Shown one piece after another: positions 10,764 through 23,141 of a stretch of 64,000 nucleotides of DNA. Under the pieces are notes generated by a model that saw only the letters and a list, made by a program, of their open reading frames with translations, was not told where the DNA came from and searched no databases. Position 1 is the stretch's first letter; every line of letters starts with the position of its first letter. Origin of the DNA: Brasenia schreberi (lineage: Eukaryota; Streptophyta; Magnoliopsida; Nymphaeales; Cabombaceae); the NCBI GenBank assembly GCA_036023115.1, contig JAYKKT010000090.1:35607001-35671000 (forward strand), in the 5' to 3' direction. The position numbers and the translations under genes were made by a program.

Positions 10764-12670
10764 AACAACAACAACAACTAAGCCTTTTCCCATACTAGAC
10801 GGGGTCGACTACATGGATTCTTTGTTTCCACATATCCCTATCGTGTGCCATGTTAGCAATTAACTCACAATAAGCTAGATCATTCTTTATTGTTTCTTTC
10901 CAACACTTTTGTGGTCGTCCTTTAGCTCTTTTAATACTATACAAATTTAGTTTTTCATACCTTCTTATAGGTTCTTTTGATCTTCTTTCTATATGTCCAA
11001 ACAATCTTAAACGATATTCTCTTATTTTATCCTCTATTGGTGCCACTCCTAATTTGTTTCTAATAACCTCATTATGTATACAGTCTTTTCTTTTACGACC
11101 ACTCATCAATCTCAACATCTTCATTTCTGTTGCATACATCTTTTATACATGTTGATGGTTAACAGCCCAACACTCAGAACCATAAAACATGACAGGCCTA
11201 ACTGCCGCTCTATAATATTTACCTTTTAACTTTAATGGTATCTTCTTATCACAAAAAATACCTGATGTTCCTCTTTATTTTAACCAACCAGCATTAATTC
11301 TATGCGTAACATCTCCATCAATTCTTCCATCACTCTGAAAAATTAACCCTAGGTATTTAAAACTTTCCTTTTGGGGGATGCAATGTGTGTCAATTTTAAT
11401 TTTTATGTCCTTTGAGATAACCAAATGATCAAACTTACATTCCATATATTTTGTCTTTGTTCTACTAAGTCGGAGGCCTTTGCTTTCTAATGTTTCTCTC
11501 CATAGTTCCAATTTTTTATTAACTTTTTCTTTAGACTCTTCCACTAACACAATGTCATATGCAAATAACATACACAAAGGTACTTCATCTTGAATATGTT
11601 TTGTTAACTCATCAATTACTATTATAAATAAGTATGGACTTAAAGTTGATCCTTGATGTAACCCAATATTAACTTCAGAGAAGTTTGTCATTCCTTCATA
11701 AGTCCTCACACATGTTTTTGCACCATCATACATGTATCTTATAAGGTTAATATATGTTAATGGGATACCTCTTTTTTTCAAAGTTCTCCAAAGAACCTCC
11801 CTCGGTACCCTATCATAAGCTTTTTCTAGATCAATAAATATCATGTGAAGGTCTTTCTTTTTTGCTATAAAATGTTCCATAAGACGTCTCAAAAGGTGAA
11901 TCGCTTCAATAGTAGATATGCCTGGCATGAATCCAAATTGGTTCTCTGTTGTACTTGATACTTGTCTTAACCTACGGTCGATAATTCTTTCCCATAATTT
12001 CATTGTATGACTTATTAACTTGATACCTTGATAATTCGCACAATTTTGAATGTCTCTCTTGTTCTTATATATGGGTATAAGTGTATTTCCTCTCCATTCC
12101 TCGGGCATCTTTTGATTTTTCCATATTTCATTAAATAGTCTTGTGAGCCAAGTGATTCCTACTTCTCCTAGTATTTTCCAAACTTCTATAGGAATATTAT
12201 CTGGTCCTACCAATTTACCACCCTTCGTATGTTTAAGAGCCTCTTTGACTTCATTCTTTTGAATACGTCGGTAGAAATTGTGGTTTATATACTTTTCTAA
12301 TTTGGCTAAGTCTCCTAAGCTAATACTAACATCTTTATTTTCATTAAAAAACTTATACAAATAAAATTTTCATCTATTTCTTATATCATCATTTGCCACT
12401 AGAATTTTTTCATCCTCATCCTTGATGCATCTAATATAATTAAGATCTTTAGTTTTCTTATCTCTAGCCTTAGTTATCTTAAAAATATCTTTCACCCTTT
12501 TTTGAGTTGAGTTTTTTATATAAATCCTCCCAAATTTTAGCTTTTGCTTCTCTCACGGCCTTTTTCGCTTCCTTCTTTGCTTTCTTATAAGCCTCTAAAG
12601 TTTTACTAGTTTTCTTAGCATAATGTAATTTGTAACATGCCCTCTTTGAAGTTGAGAATACCAACACAGT
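10764..12670 (-). mobile_element. RTE-type LINE copy 2 (longest reverse-transcriptase frame)
   Basis: The minus strand holds a 361-residue frame (12360..11275) covering most of the reverse transcriptase. Motifs in order: GPDNIPIEVWKI, NYQGIKLISHTMKLWE, NQFGFMPGISTIEAI, FIDLEKAYDRVPREV, IGLHQGSTLSPYLF, then MLFAYDIVLVEES. The active-site FADD is FAYD here, so the second catalytic aspartate is lost. Further 5' coding (12682..12479, AYKKAKKEAKKAVREAK) lies in another frame. The 3' part (11139..10795, LRLFGHIERR) ends at the family terminus with (TTG)n at about 10764. The endonuclease part is absent, so this is a 5'-truncated dead copy. The 5' boundary is approximate. Confidence 0.85.
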
Positions 12671-13100
12671 TTGAAAGAACAACCCCCATTTGATTTTCTC
12701 AGCCTGATTAACACATTATCCTTTATCTCTCACACGTTATGATCACAAATGGCCAGACTTTTGTCACTCGTAGCAAGATGGGAGACCACACTCCCTTGGG
12801 AGAGAAGGCAGCTTCAAGATCAAATAGCACCAACTTGATGACTCTTGACACAGTAGAACAAATTGAGCAACAGGTCTAGGTTTGTTGTGTTAGAACCTCG
12901 ACGGGTTAGGGTTGCAACAACCATTAGCGAACTGGAGATGAGGAGCAAGCACCAAAAGCCAATTTGTGTTGAGATAGAGTGTGGTTTTTTGGTCGGAATG
13001 GAGATTTGAGTTTGCTATTTACAATCAAAATAACTACCAACATGTACTACATTCTTGCTTCATATCCCAAAATCCGCTTGGTATCACACAAACACGCATA
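12671..13100. other. No gene seen
   Basis: Only short frames in conflicting orientations occur here, and no recognisable domain or repeat boundary was found. Confidence 0.4.
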
Positions 13101-13286
13101 ACACACACACACACATATATATATATATGAAAAATCAGATTATATATACTTTTGATGTTCACCAATTGTTTTTTGGTGACATAACCATATTTTTACACAC
13201 ACACACACATATATATATATGAAAAATCAGATTATATATACTTTTGATGTTCACCAATTGTTTTTTGGTGATATAACCATATTTTT
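13101..13286. repeat. 92-bp tandem duplication with a hairpin and CA/TA runs
   Basis: Two copies with a 92-bp period (about 13101..13192 and 13193..13286). Each has (CA)n(TA)n, then gaaaaatcagattatatata, and a stem-loop tcaccaattg...ttttggtga. The copies differ at one visible base (gacat / gatat). Confidence 0.85.
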
Positions 13287-13587
13287 AAAAATAAAAATGT
13301 TTGAAAAAAGATGAAGCACAATGTTATTATGTTCATGCCAAAAAAAAGAGAGCCAATCACACTAACAAAACACGTAGCTTATTACTCAAAAGGTTCTTAT
13401 AATACACTTTATTGTTATAATAAAGTAAAGGTTTAGTCTCATATTAAGTATATGGTAAAGGTTTTGCAATCATATACAAGGACGTAGTAACTGAGTTATT
13501 TGTTGCTATGTAGTTGTTTTATGAGTCAGGAGCCATTGAAGATGAGCAGAAAAAATGTTGACCAAAAAGATGATGATCACACACAAA

Positions 13588-13690
13588 GGGCAACACCTCA
13601 CCTGCTTAGGATTTGACTTCGAAAGTTCATGGTCATGAGTTCGATATCAGGGGCGTGCACATCAGGTTCGGCCTCCATAGTGTTAAAAAG
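13588..13690 (+). mobile_element. tRNA-derived SINE copy
   Basis: A-box region cacctcacctgcttagg, B box gagttcgatatcagggg, then gcgtgcac and the shared ggcctcc near the 3' end. Confidence 0.6.
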
Positions 13691-13756
13691 CAACTAACGG
13701 TAAAAAAACTCATCTGCTAGTTTGACTTCTTAAGGTGCTAAAGTGAAATTACATCT

Positions 13757-13845
13757 TTTCTTTTATTTTCTTTATAACCAGGAGTCCAAAGCCAAGGTCT
13801 GCACATCCCAGGTATCGAACCCATGACCATCATCTTATAAATTAG
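13757..13845 (-). mobile_element. tRNA-derived SINE copy (3' part)
   Basis: On the minus strand it reads ggtcatgggttcgatacctg, gatgtgcag, and ends in an A/T-rich tail at about 13757. The A-box end is missing or diverged. Confidence 0.55.
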
Positions 13846-14786
13846 ATTTGATTTGAAATGAATGTGAAATTTATTTATTTTTCCATTAAATTATTTGGTT
13901 TTAACTTTAAGAAGTGGGTTTGTGCTTGGCGTATGTCAACTATTACTCTGTTTGGCTCAAATGAAGCAAGTGAGTTTCAGATAAACTCGGGTCCTTTTAA
14001 GTTAAATCAATGAATTGAGAATAACAACTATTAAGCTTTTCTCGACTCCTTTACATACCTTAAGAAAGTAACTTTGAAATGGTGATATCAAAGTATCACG
14101 CTCATGAACTAGGTGTGTTCAAACCATGGTTGAGTAAATGGTTCATATATGAAAATATACTGAAAAGATAAACAAAAATTTTTCCTTCTCAAAAACCTTT
14201 TGGACAGAAACGGTTTACCGAAACAACTCCATCTTCGTCTTCTTCATCATCACAACTTTTGCTTTGTCTTCATCACGGTTGATGATTCCCAATAGTGGTA
14301 TTAGAGCATGCCGACGATCCACAACATCCTTTAAGGTGTTGTTTGATTCCCAATAGAGGATCTATTCTCTTCCAGCATAGAATAGATCGACTCCAAGAAA
14401 CCAAATTGGTTCACCTACAATAGAGTAAAAAAGGAGAAAGGAAGAAAAATTAGGGAGAAAAAACTTGTCTCTAAAAAGCATCTTTCTTTCATATCTATGA
14501 TCCTCTCATTCTCTTTTTTTTCTTAGTCTTTAACTGCAAATATAATAAGAAGGAAAAGAATACCAAGAGATACAAAAAAAAAAAACAGAAATCGACTCCT
14601 TATGGTTTTCGCACAAATTCAAAGAAAAGGAGAGAGGGTTTTAACAATTGAAAACCCAAAGTTCTGATTGTAGACATTGAGTTTTTCTCTACTAAACTAC
14701 TTGGAAAATAAGGAAGCAGATATTCGGCGATAGAAGGTGAACTCTACATTGCTCATTCTTGGAAAGAGCAGAATCATAGTGAGACA

Positions 14787-14945
14787 GAGAGCCCTTGCCC
14801 GGTGAGCCAACGCTATGAGCATGAAATTATCCGTGTTTAAGTCTCTGACTAGATTGTGGCTAGTTTATGCGAGTTCGATTCCCGGGGGCTGCATATTTGG
14901 GCCTCCATTGTAACAAAAGAAACAAGAAAGATCATGAAAAAAAAG
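14787..14945 (+). mobile_element. tRNA-derived SINE copy
   Basis: gccctt-gcccggtgagcc at the start, B box gagttcgattcccgggggc, then tgggcctccattgtaac and an A-rich tail ending in a run of A. The middle is longer than in the other copies. It ends about 70 bp before the EngB-like start codon. Confidence 0.6.
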
Positions 14946-15016
14946 GATCCTCATAAGCAGATTTTCATGTGAACGTCGCAGAGAAGCAAACCGTAGACGA
15001 GGTCCGAGTCTGATCG

Positions 15017-18000
15017 ATGACTTTGCTTTTGCGCTATCATCTTCTTCCACGATCTCCCTTCTTATCCATTATCCCCGCCAGCAGGCAGACGGCTCTCCGT
15101 CTCCTCACACGACGACGACCACCACCACCACCACCGTCCTTCCTCGTTACTCCTCCCCTCTGTGTTCACGCTACTACTTCTGCTTCCGTCGTTTCACTAT
15201 CGCCTTCCCTCCTCCCAATCTCGCTCCTGCCACCCGACGTCGACCAACAAGTAGATTTGGATGACGACGACGGAGGAAGTTTCCCTCCGACTCCAATTCG
15301 CGTTCCGTTGGAGAAGCTTTTCATCCCCCCCGAAGTAGACGTTTCGGCGACGGACCCATCGAGCTTTCGGATTCTCAAGGGCTCTAACATTGTGTTGAGC
15401 CCTTATGCAAAGGACGCCCATGTCTCCCAAGCAGAATTTGTGAAGAGCAGCACCAGGCAGGAGGATTGCCCCTCGGACGGCCGGCCAGAGTTCGCCCTCG
15501 TCGGCCGCTCCAATGTTGGGAAGTCCTCGCTCCTAAACTCTATCGTCCGCAGGAAGCAGCTCGCTCACATCTCCAAGAAACCAGGTAACGCTACTCCTCC
15601 TCCATCTCCTTCTCCATGTGGATGTAAAACCGGTTAATTTTATGAGTATACAAAACCTCTAAGCCTGCCTTTAATGGCGACAAACCTGGGCAACATTTCA
15701 TTTCAAGCATCTGAATAGTCTAGATTGCAACGGGAAGACATGACTCGTAGATGGAACAGATAGGCAGAAGGCTCTCTTTTCATCGTCAATAAATTCGGTC
15801 ACTTGCTGCCAGGAGGTTGAAGAAGGAGAAGTTTTCCTTTCTTGGAAAACACAACGGAACTTCTCAGCTCTTGAGGTGGGAACTATAATTCTCAAACGGA
15901 GCACTGCAAACAACAGAATTGTGTGTACAGTGATGAATCAAAATAAGAGTACCCTTTCCCTATTTATTTTCCACGGAAATACAACCTTGACGTTCTTCAA
16001 ATGAATCGCAAGTTATCAAATTGTAAAGGATTTTGGAAATAAGGAAATAAGGCCGCAATCTGAAACTATCATATGCCCCATCCAGGGTATGCTGACTGTC
16101 ATGATGGATCAGAGATCATACTGGTGAAAAGTGCTGGTAGAGAAGGTGGGCTGTTGCAATTAAACATTGAACCTTTTGTTTCAGACATAACATCGCCACA
16201 TAAGTAACGAGTCCATATAAACCTTGGCGAGTAAACTTGTGTGACTGTGAAGAATATCCAAGCGGAATTTGTACCAAGCTATGAGCCAGCTTTCTATTCC
16301 CTGCTGACTGTAGTTTAAACTGTCATCATTTATCATATTGATGCACTGGGAAAATTAGTGATCTTTCTACTCAACGTTGATAGCTCATGCAGCATAAAAC
16401 AGAAATTTCCATATTTGCAGCCCGTATCTATGACCATTTTCTTTAGTTCCATATTTGCAGACTAAATTATGACCATTTTCACGGCTATATATGTATATTT
16501 ATCTGTGTGTGTACATATTCTTCTGATCCTTTTTCAAGTTTTTGTAGCTCACTGCACCACTGAGACTTTCTGCCGATCCATAACATATGAGTTTGTGATA
16601 TGTAGTTCTCAATCATAAGTTGTCTAATATAAGCTCAATTTATTCTTGCAGGGAAGACACAATGTATCAACCACTTTCTGATAAATAATAGTTGGTACCT
16701 TGTTGACTTGCCTGGATATGGGTAAGTCGAGGATGATTTCCTTTTGTATGTGAGATATTGTAGTTATTTTGTCCTGCCGATTTTTTTTCTGCCAGCTTCT
16801 ATGATTTTTGGTGTCAGCCCTTGAAAAATGCTTATGCTGATTCACAATTTCTGTCTGAGAATCTTCATTGATGGCCCTTGATCCAACGCATAATTTTAGA
16901 TTACTATAAAATTTGGACCAACCTGCACCATATTCAACATTCCAACCTGCACCAAATTCAACATTCTCCTTTGCTTTTCTCACTTTGTCTCTTGTAAATA
17001 TAGAATATGAATATTTTTCCGAATCATAGTATCTACCACCTCCATTAGCTTACCAGTTAATGTTCCGATATTCGAAGAACCAATACGAATCTTATTTCCT
17101 AGGACCAGCTTCTTTACCCCCTGCATCCGTCCATATTGAAAATGCAGAGACCTCTCTATAAATTATTTACTACATTCGGGCAACAATCTAGCGGGACTAA
17201 CTTCTTTACCCACACCCATCCATGATGTGGGAACCCTCTTTGCAATTGATTCACTACATCCGGGTGAAAATATAGTGACCCTTGCTTACTTATCACTGCA
17301 TTTGGGCTTTGTAGCGTGTCTCTAGGCGGGGACGTCCCAAAGCAATGCTCATAATTTGTGTAATCTATGGTATAAAAATCCGACAAAGTTTTACGCTGGA
17401 TGTCGGAAGCGTAACATAACCCTCCTCCTTTATTCGGGCTTGGGACCGGCAATGCAAGGGTGATCCCTTACATGGGCGGAGTTTCATATGGAATGAAAAA
17501 ATGTATAAATGCACGCATGTTCGACTTTCATGTAATGAGAGAGCTGTGCCCTAAAACTTCAGTTATATTCCCTATCATGGAACTCAGATTGAGCCAGTTA
17601 TAGAGGTAAAACACATCCAAAGAAAGTTCTTGTCACGGTGCATGCTTGCATGGTTGATATATCTGAAACAGTTCTGGGGCACAACTAACTGCAAGCATTA
17701 TCAACTTTGAGTAAATATTTGATTTGCTGGTTCCTCTACGTTGTAAAAATTATATATGGTTTTTGAGTAGTTAGAAATTTCGGATGCAAAGTATATAATG
17801 CGCCTTATGAATTTGATAGATATGCTTCTGCACCACAGCAAGCTCGGACTAATTGGAATGAGTTCACCAGAAGATATTTCCTCAACCGATCAACTCTAGT
17901 TTCTGTCTTTCTCCTCATTGATGCAAGCATACCTGCCAAACAGATTGATCTTGAATATGCACGTTGGCTTGGTGAACATCAGGTAACCCACTTGTTTAGC

Positions 18001-19096
18001 TTTACCCAGTTACATGCATGTAGAGTGCGATATATGAAATAAACATTAGGCAATCATTTGGGGGAATTGTTATTTCCTGAAGGTTCAAAACTGACTTACC
18101 CTCATATTGTACGGTTTTCCACAAAGGTCTATCATCACAGCTTTGCAGTATCATAGAAAAATTCACTTTTCTAATGAAAATGAGAGAATTTTCACAGCCA
18201 GAAACTTAATATGTACTAATGAGATATTGTAAGTGTTTAAAATTCAATGCCATTTTCCCCAATTTTGCATTTATACGGAAATACCCTGTACAACTTTTAG
18301 TTAAGCTGCTGCCGAGAGATATATGGTTGTTTCCTCTGATATGGGCAAATGTGTGAGAGGCACCGAACTATTCTCTTTCATTTGGGATTATATCTGAAAT
18401 AGTTCCATATCTCTGTGCTATACTAGTCAACAACTTGCATTGATACCCTATTAAAGCGATACCCAGCCAATGCTCAACAACGATTTGAGACTACCCAATA
18501 ACTTCTAAAATTGTTCCTTTCACCTCAAATTTTCTTAACTAATGAAAAGATGAATATGTTTTCAAATTCATTTTTTAAATAATACTTCTTTTCATAATAA
18601 AGTAAAATATTCCAATAATTAAAGCTAAAAAGGATTGATTTAATTTTAGCTTCACTTTAATAAAAGTATTTATTTTAGTGAGACTTCTCGAGATTATTCT
18701 GAGAGAAATCATTTTGAAGTCCCTGAGATTTCCCTCTGCCGAGAAATGCCCAATAAAGATGTTGTAACTATGTACAAGTTTCCGTATTTCCAACTTAAGG
18801 TCACCATGAGAGCTGGTCATTTATAGAGAATACTCAAAAGAAATCTCACGAACATCTTTTCGCTATTCTTTGTTCGGATCCCAATGACGTTAGTCTTTAC
18901 CAAATGCGACAAACGAAAGAAGAGAAAAAATGGAGGCAAACGGCCTGAAGAGAATGTTGAAGATTTTCAGGTATTGATCTCAAAATTCTTCCAACAGCCT
19001 TCTCCTTGGATCATGACAAGCAGTGTCACTAATATTGGTCGGGATGAGATCCTGTTACACATGGCCCAGCTCAGGAACTACTGGCAAAAACATTAA
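15017..19096 (+). CDS. EMB2001: EngB/YihA-type organelle GTPase, four exons
   Basis: Exons: 15017..15584, 16652..16721, 17820..17982 and 18878..19096, giving 339 residues in frame. The first 130 residues are a basic, Ser/Pro-rich targeting region with a run of six prolines, consistent with a chloroplast or mitochondrial transit peptide. The GTPase domain has G1 GRSNVGKS (163-170), the switch Thr in PGKTQ (192), G3 DLPGYG (208-213), G4 TKCD (275-278) and G5 TSSVT (314-318), ending [10 protein letters not shown]. This matches plant EngB-like proteins such as Arabidopsis EMB2001 (At2g22870), involved in organelle 50S ribosome assembly in the bacterial family. Junctions 1 and 2 are GT-AG. Intron 3 has donor CAG|GTAACC, but the in-frame acceptor reads TTCGG|ATC instead of AG. 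Nearby AGs (18839-40, 18892-93) shift the frame. Confidence 0.85.
16870..17486 (-). mobile_element. RTE-type LINE 5' end (leader and endonuclease start) in EngB-like intron 2
   Basis: The minus strand starts AAACTCCGCCCATGTAAGGG, the same 5' sequence as in the mini-element at 8239. It continues to a frame with [18 protein letters not shown] and ILYLQETK, the characteristic start of the RTE AP-endonuclease domain (about 17070..16970). A 21-bp tandem duplication (gaatgttgaa..ggtgcaggttg) follows at about 16915-16960. No 3' end is attached, which is unusual for a LINE copy. The leader also contains a frame starting [16 protein letters not shown] that is probably non-coding. Confidence 0.65.
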
Positions 19097-20001
19097 AAGG
19101 TGAATGTATGGTATTTTCCTGCTGAAAGATTGCAGCAAAAAGCAATCACTTCATATGCGTCCTTATTGATCTAATCAACTAAACCAAGCATATGCATGTG
19201 TATGCCTAGAGGACGCCTTCTTTTGATGTATGTTCTCATGATGAAGGCAACCGTCAGTTTATAGTGGATCCCCAAAAATTTCACTGGGTGTTCTTTTTGT
19301 ATATTTTTCTAAGAAAAAGCTTTTTATATGTTAGTAATATTGTATATATTAAACAAATTTCAACCAAAGATGATAAGATGGTTGTTTGATATTTGAATTT
19401 AAAAAATATATATTTATACTTTATAAGCATAATTAATTTAAAATTCTTTTACTTTAAAAATTTAAATCTCAATCATTCAGGTTGAAATTTGTTTAGATAT
19501 ATTAACATATAATGTTGTTAGTATGTATCATACATTTCTCTCTATATATATATCAACTCGAGCTGCTCTCTTCCCTTATAAAGAAAGAAAGAGAAATTAT
19601 GTTTGTTTGAACGACTTTTAATGTACTTCTAAAAGCAGAACAGGTGGCGGTCGTCATAACACAGCTTCTAGACCTTCTTTCACACCTATATATATATACG
19701 CCGTACATAGGCTGAGGTCATGAGTCTTGTGACAGTATCCAAAGCGGCGCGTGAAAGTTTGGTAGCCTGTTTTCATGGAGTTATGGTGCTCGATACGTGA
19801 TTGGTGACGCCAAATCCGAATCCGATTCAAAACCAAACGTTTTCTAATAACAGCTCACACTCAATGAATGATTGAGAAGCATGCTGGTATTGTTCTTGAT
19901 GTCACAATCTTATGGTAAAAGCCAAAAGGTTGCCCAAAATAAACATTTGATTTGATTCCAAATGTAAATGGTAAAGTTGCTAAATCTGACCTTTTTCCCT
20001 T
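19097..20001. other. No gene seen downstream of EngB-like gene
   Basis: AT-rich sequence, probably including the EngB-like 3' untranslated region. No domain-bearing frame. Confidence 0.4.
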
Positions 20002-20092
20002 TTGGTAGAAGGAGGAAGCCGGAGGCAGGTGCATGCCCCAGGAATCAAAGTCATGACCTTCTACTTATAAGTTAACCCCTGGCTAGCTATTT
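20002..20092 (-). mobile_element. tRNA-derived SINE copy
   Basis: On the minus strand: tagctagccaggggttaac, then aaggtcatgactttgattcc (B-box region), ggggcatgcacctg and cctccggcttcc. A diverged member of the family. Confidence 0.55.
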
Positions 20093-20199
20093 TCTGCTAA
20101 AATTTACATTAATTTATTAAAATTCGGATTTTAAGATCAGTGAGTTCCTCAAGTTGTTTTGCGTCAAGTATAGTTAATGGTTGAGTTCATTGGCTACAA

Positions 20200-20460
20200 T
20201 GATAGTCCAAAACCTAGACATGGCTGGTCCCAAACTGATTGAAACTGGAACCAGAAACCAGGATTTGGTTTCTGTTCCACCTTTCATGATCGGGGACAGT
20301 TCCAAAACCGTTGGATCCAGTATAATTTAAAATTTGTTTCCTTTAAATTTTCAATTTTAAATAATATTGTCCAGTTCTAAAATTGTAACTGGAATCAGCC
20401 CCAATCTGCTTCTGTTACGGTTCCAAGTTCCGAGGGAATAGGAACCGGCAACCAGCAGTT
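20200..20460. repeat. GGAACC/GGTTCC-rich segment
   Basis: Many short aaactgg, ggaacc and ggttcc words in both orientations (ggaaccagaaaccagg, ggttccaagttccgaggg, ggaaccggcaacc). The style recurs at 52560-52980. It resembles the subterminal regions of non-autonomous hAT-type elements, but I found no terminal inverted repeats or 8-bp duplication. Confidence 0.3.
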
Positions 20461-20603
20461 TGCGTGGTCTATGATACAAAGTGTATGGTATAATTGTGAT
20501 CTTAAAACACATCCCATGATACCACGGGCATTATATTTGCCCCACCCTACCAGGTTTTCTAGATTTGCAACTGCATTCTACATAATCTGGTGCTCTCTCT
20601 CCA

Positions 20604-20613
20604 TACACACACA

Positions 20614-20681
<68 letters not shown>

Positions 20682-20682
20682 C
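20604..20682. repeat. (CA)n(TA)n microsatellite
   Basis: A compound dinucleotide array. Confidence 0.95.
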
Positions 20683-21702
20683 ATATCGAACAATTGGAGA
20701 GCTCTATATTAAACAATTGATATTCTGGTGACCTTTTCTGGAACAGCTGATAATTTAATATTCGCCTATTCTTTAAAACTATGTTTCCAAGTGTTAACTG
20801 GAGTTAGGTGAAGAAAGAGTAGCTTCATGCAGTCACGTTAATACTTATTTGAGAAATTGAGGTGCTTTATCTAAATATTTGACATACACACATTTAATTT
20901 AACACCTCCAACACACACACATATGTGTACAATATATAAGCTGTGCGTATTTGAAAAATGCCACAGCTTAATTTCATTAAATTTGTTTCAACGTACGTAC
21001 ATTACAGTGCAGGCGGCCCCTCGTGGGTTTAGCTTAATGAAAAGGGTTATGGCTGCCAGAGAGACGGACAGAGTTGATTTCCATGGAAGCACTAGGCCTG
21101 CACCAGACCATGCCACCACCATGAACCCTTCTAGTGAGGGTCTAAGTTTCTGCGTTTCTTACAAATAGAAAGCTGTGCAAGAAAGAAAAATAAATTAAAA
21201 AATCCCAAAGAAAAGGCTTGGACCAGATTTATCTTCTAAAAAATATTTGACCCATAACCAAAAGAAGAAAAGATATTTAATCCAATTAGTTAGAAGGAAA
21301 ATGTTCGTATTCCATGGTTGACTTTATTTTTACCATAAGCATTACACAGAAAATATAATACTTAACTAGTTTGAGAAATTTTCATTCTTAATGGAAATTA
21401 TGTAAATACTTGAAGTGTTTTGAGTTTGTCTAGTAAACTTTTAGTCGTCTTCTCTAACTTAAACCTTGTCTCCGTCACAGGTCGAGTTGCTTCTTTTTCA
21501 GACCTAATATCAGGTACCATTTGCCCATATAAACCTGGTTAGATCATATCCTAAGATTTCCCAATCCAAGTGGGTTTGAAGACGTTTCATTGTGATACTG
21601 TTTGAAAATCATTAGTTTCCTTGAAATTGCTAAGAAATGAATTCCATTTTCTAACATGATTATGACCTTTTTTACACGCCCACACACACAAAACTTTATA
21701 TG

Positions 21703-21713
<11 letters not shown>

Positions 21714-21774
<61 letters not shown>
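21714..21774. repeat. (TA)n(TG)n microsatellite
   Basis: A compound dinucleotide array. Confidence 0.95.
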
Positions 21775-21775
<1 letters not shown>

Positions 21776-23078
21776 TTCTTTTGGTGGTTGGTAGTTGTGG
21801 GATGCAAATATCACTTGTGACGAGCATTTGGCTCTCATTATATGGTGCATCAGATTTGCATTAGACAAGGTGGTTCATTTTCAAGTTGACTACTGCTGAC
21901 ATGAAGAATGATTTTTCTGAGTACGAAATATATATGAAGCTCAAGTATTGTGACATTGTCATATTGGAAGCTAGCTAGTGGTGCATATCAATATGCCAAA
22001 AAAGTCTTGTCCAATTATATACTATATATGTTCACGCCAAAATTTAGTAATGACGTAGAAACTTTATGTTGTTGACTTTATTTATTTAATATTTACTTAA
22101 TTGAATTATTAATTCCTAGGTGGGAGCAAGCTTGGATGGTTGGAAGTTGATGAATCTTCAAACCGGAAATTCTTGGTATGGTATATGTTGGATGTTTCTC
22201 TTTAGAAAAAGGGGATGGATTGCATCTAGAAGATTAAATGGTTGATTCAAGACAGCAAGGCGTGAAAGATGAAACAGGGAGCTTACCTAATCCCTGCGAC
22301 CTTATATAATACCTACATTTTGTTAATATTACTTTATAATTCTCATATTGGACAGAGAGACAGTGGAAAGGGAACTCTCTCTCTCTCTCTCACACTCTTA
22401 TATGTATGTATATATGTATATGTACATGCACGCACGCACACGCGCTCTTATATGCGTGTACTTAATGTATGTATGTATGCGTGTACGTGTGTATCAAGTG
22501 CATGAAAATATTTTGAGGAAAGTTCTCTGCTGCACCTTAACTCAACAAATATGCTCCGCCTTGAGAAAATCATAGATTTGTAACCAGTGGAAGGATTTGC
22601 CTTCCCTAAAAAATTCTTACACAGCATCTGTTACCACAAATGTGGGACAAGGCTTGGTTTTGATTTCTGTTCATCGACTACCCACACAGCAAATATTTCA
22701 TTTGCATGTGTATTCATCTAACCAGACTTTGGCAGAGAGAGAGAGAGAGAGAGAGAGAGTTGGCGACTGTTAGGTCGCGACCAACCCATCACAAGGAAGA
22801 CAACACAGTGCACTGCCCACTACATTAATAGTGCAAGAATTGAAATCATCCTCTTTATCTGTTCCATGAAATAAATGGTTTCAATAATTGAAGGAACTAC
22901 AGAAAATAATGGCCAGCGGTTGATGCTGATAGTTGCCCACCTAATTATCGTCACTTTGCGTGGCCCACTAACCACCCCTTTCAGAAAGTCGTCTCATTGC
23001 ACTTTGTCTCCTTAACAAAAATTCACGATATATATTTATACATATGCCTGCATATATGTATGTACATTTGTATGTATA

Positions 23079-23079
<1 letters not shown>

Positions 23080-23139
<60 letters not shown>
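23080..23139. repeat. (TG)n(TA)n microsatellite
   Basis: A compound dinucleotide array. Confidence 0.95.

Positions 23140-23141
<2 letters not shown>

Noticed and set aside
20471..20731. Open frames with His-Thr or Val-Cys repeats over CA/TG arrays
   Set aside because: They are translations of microsatellite DNA; the same applies to the frames at 21544-21807, 22269-22575, 25801-26075, 32028-32474 and 33636-33952.
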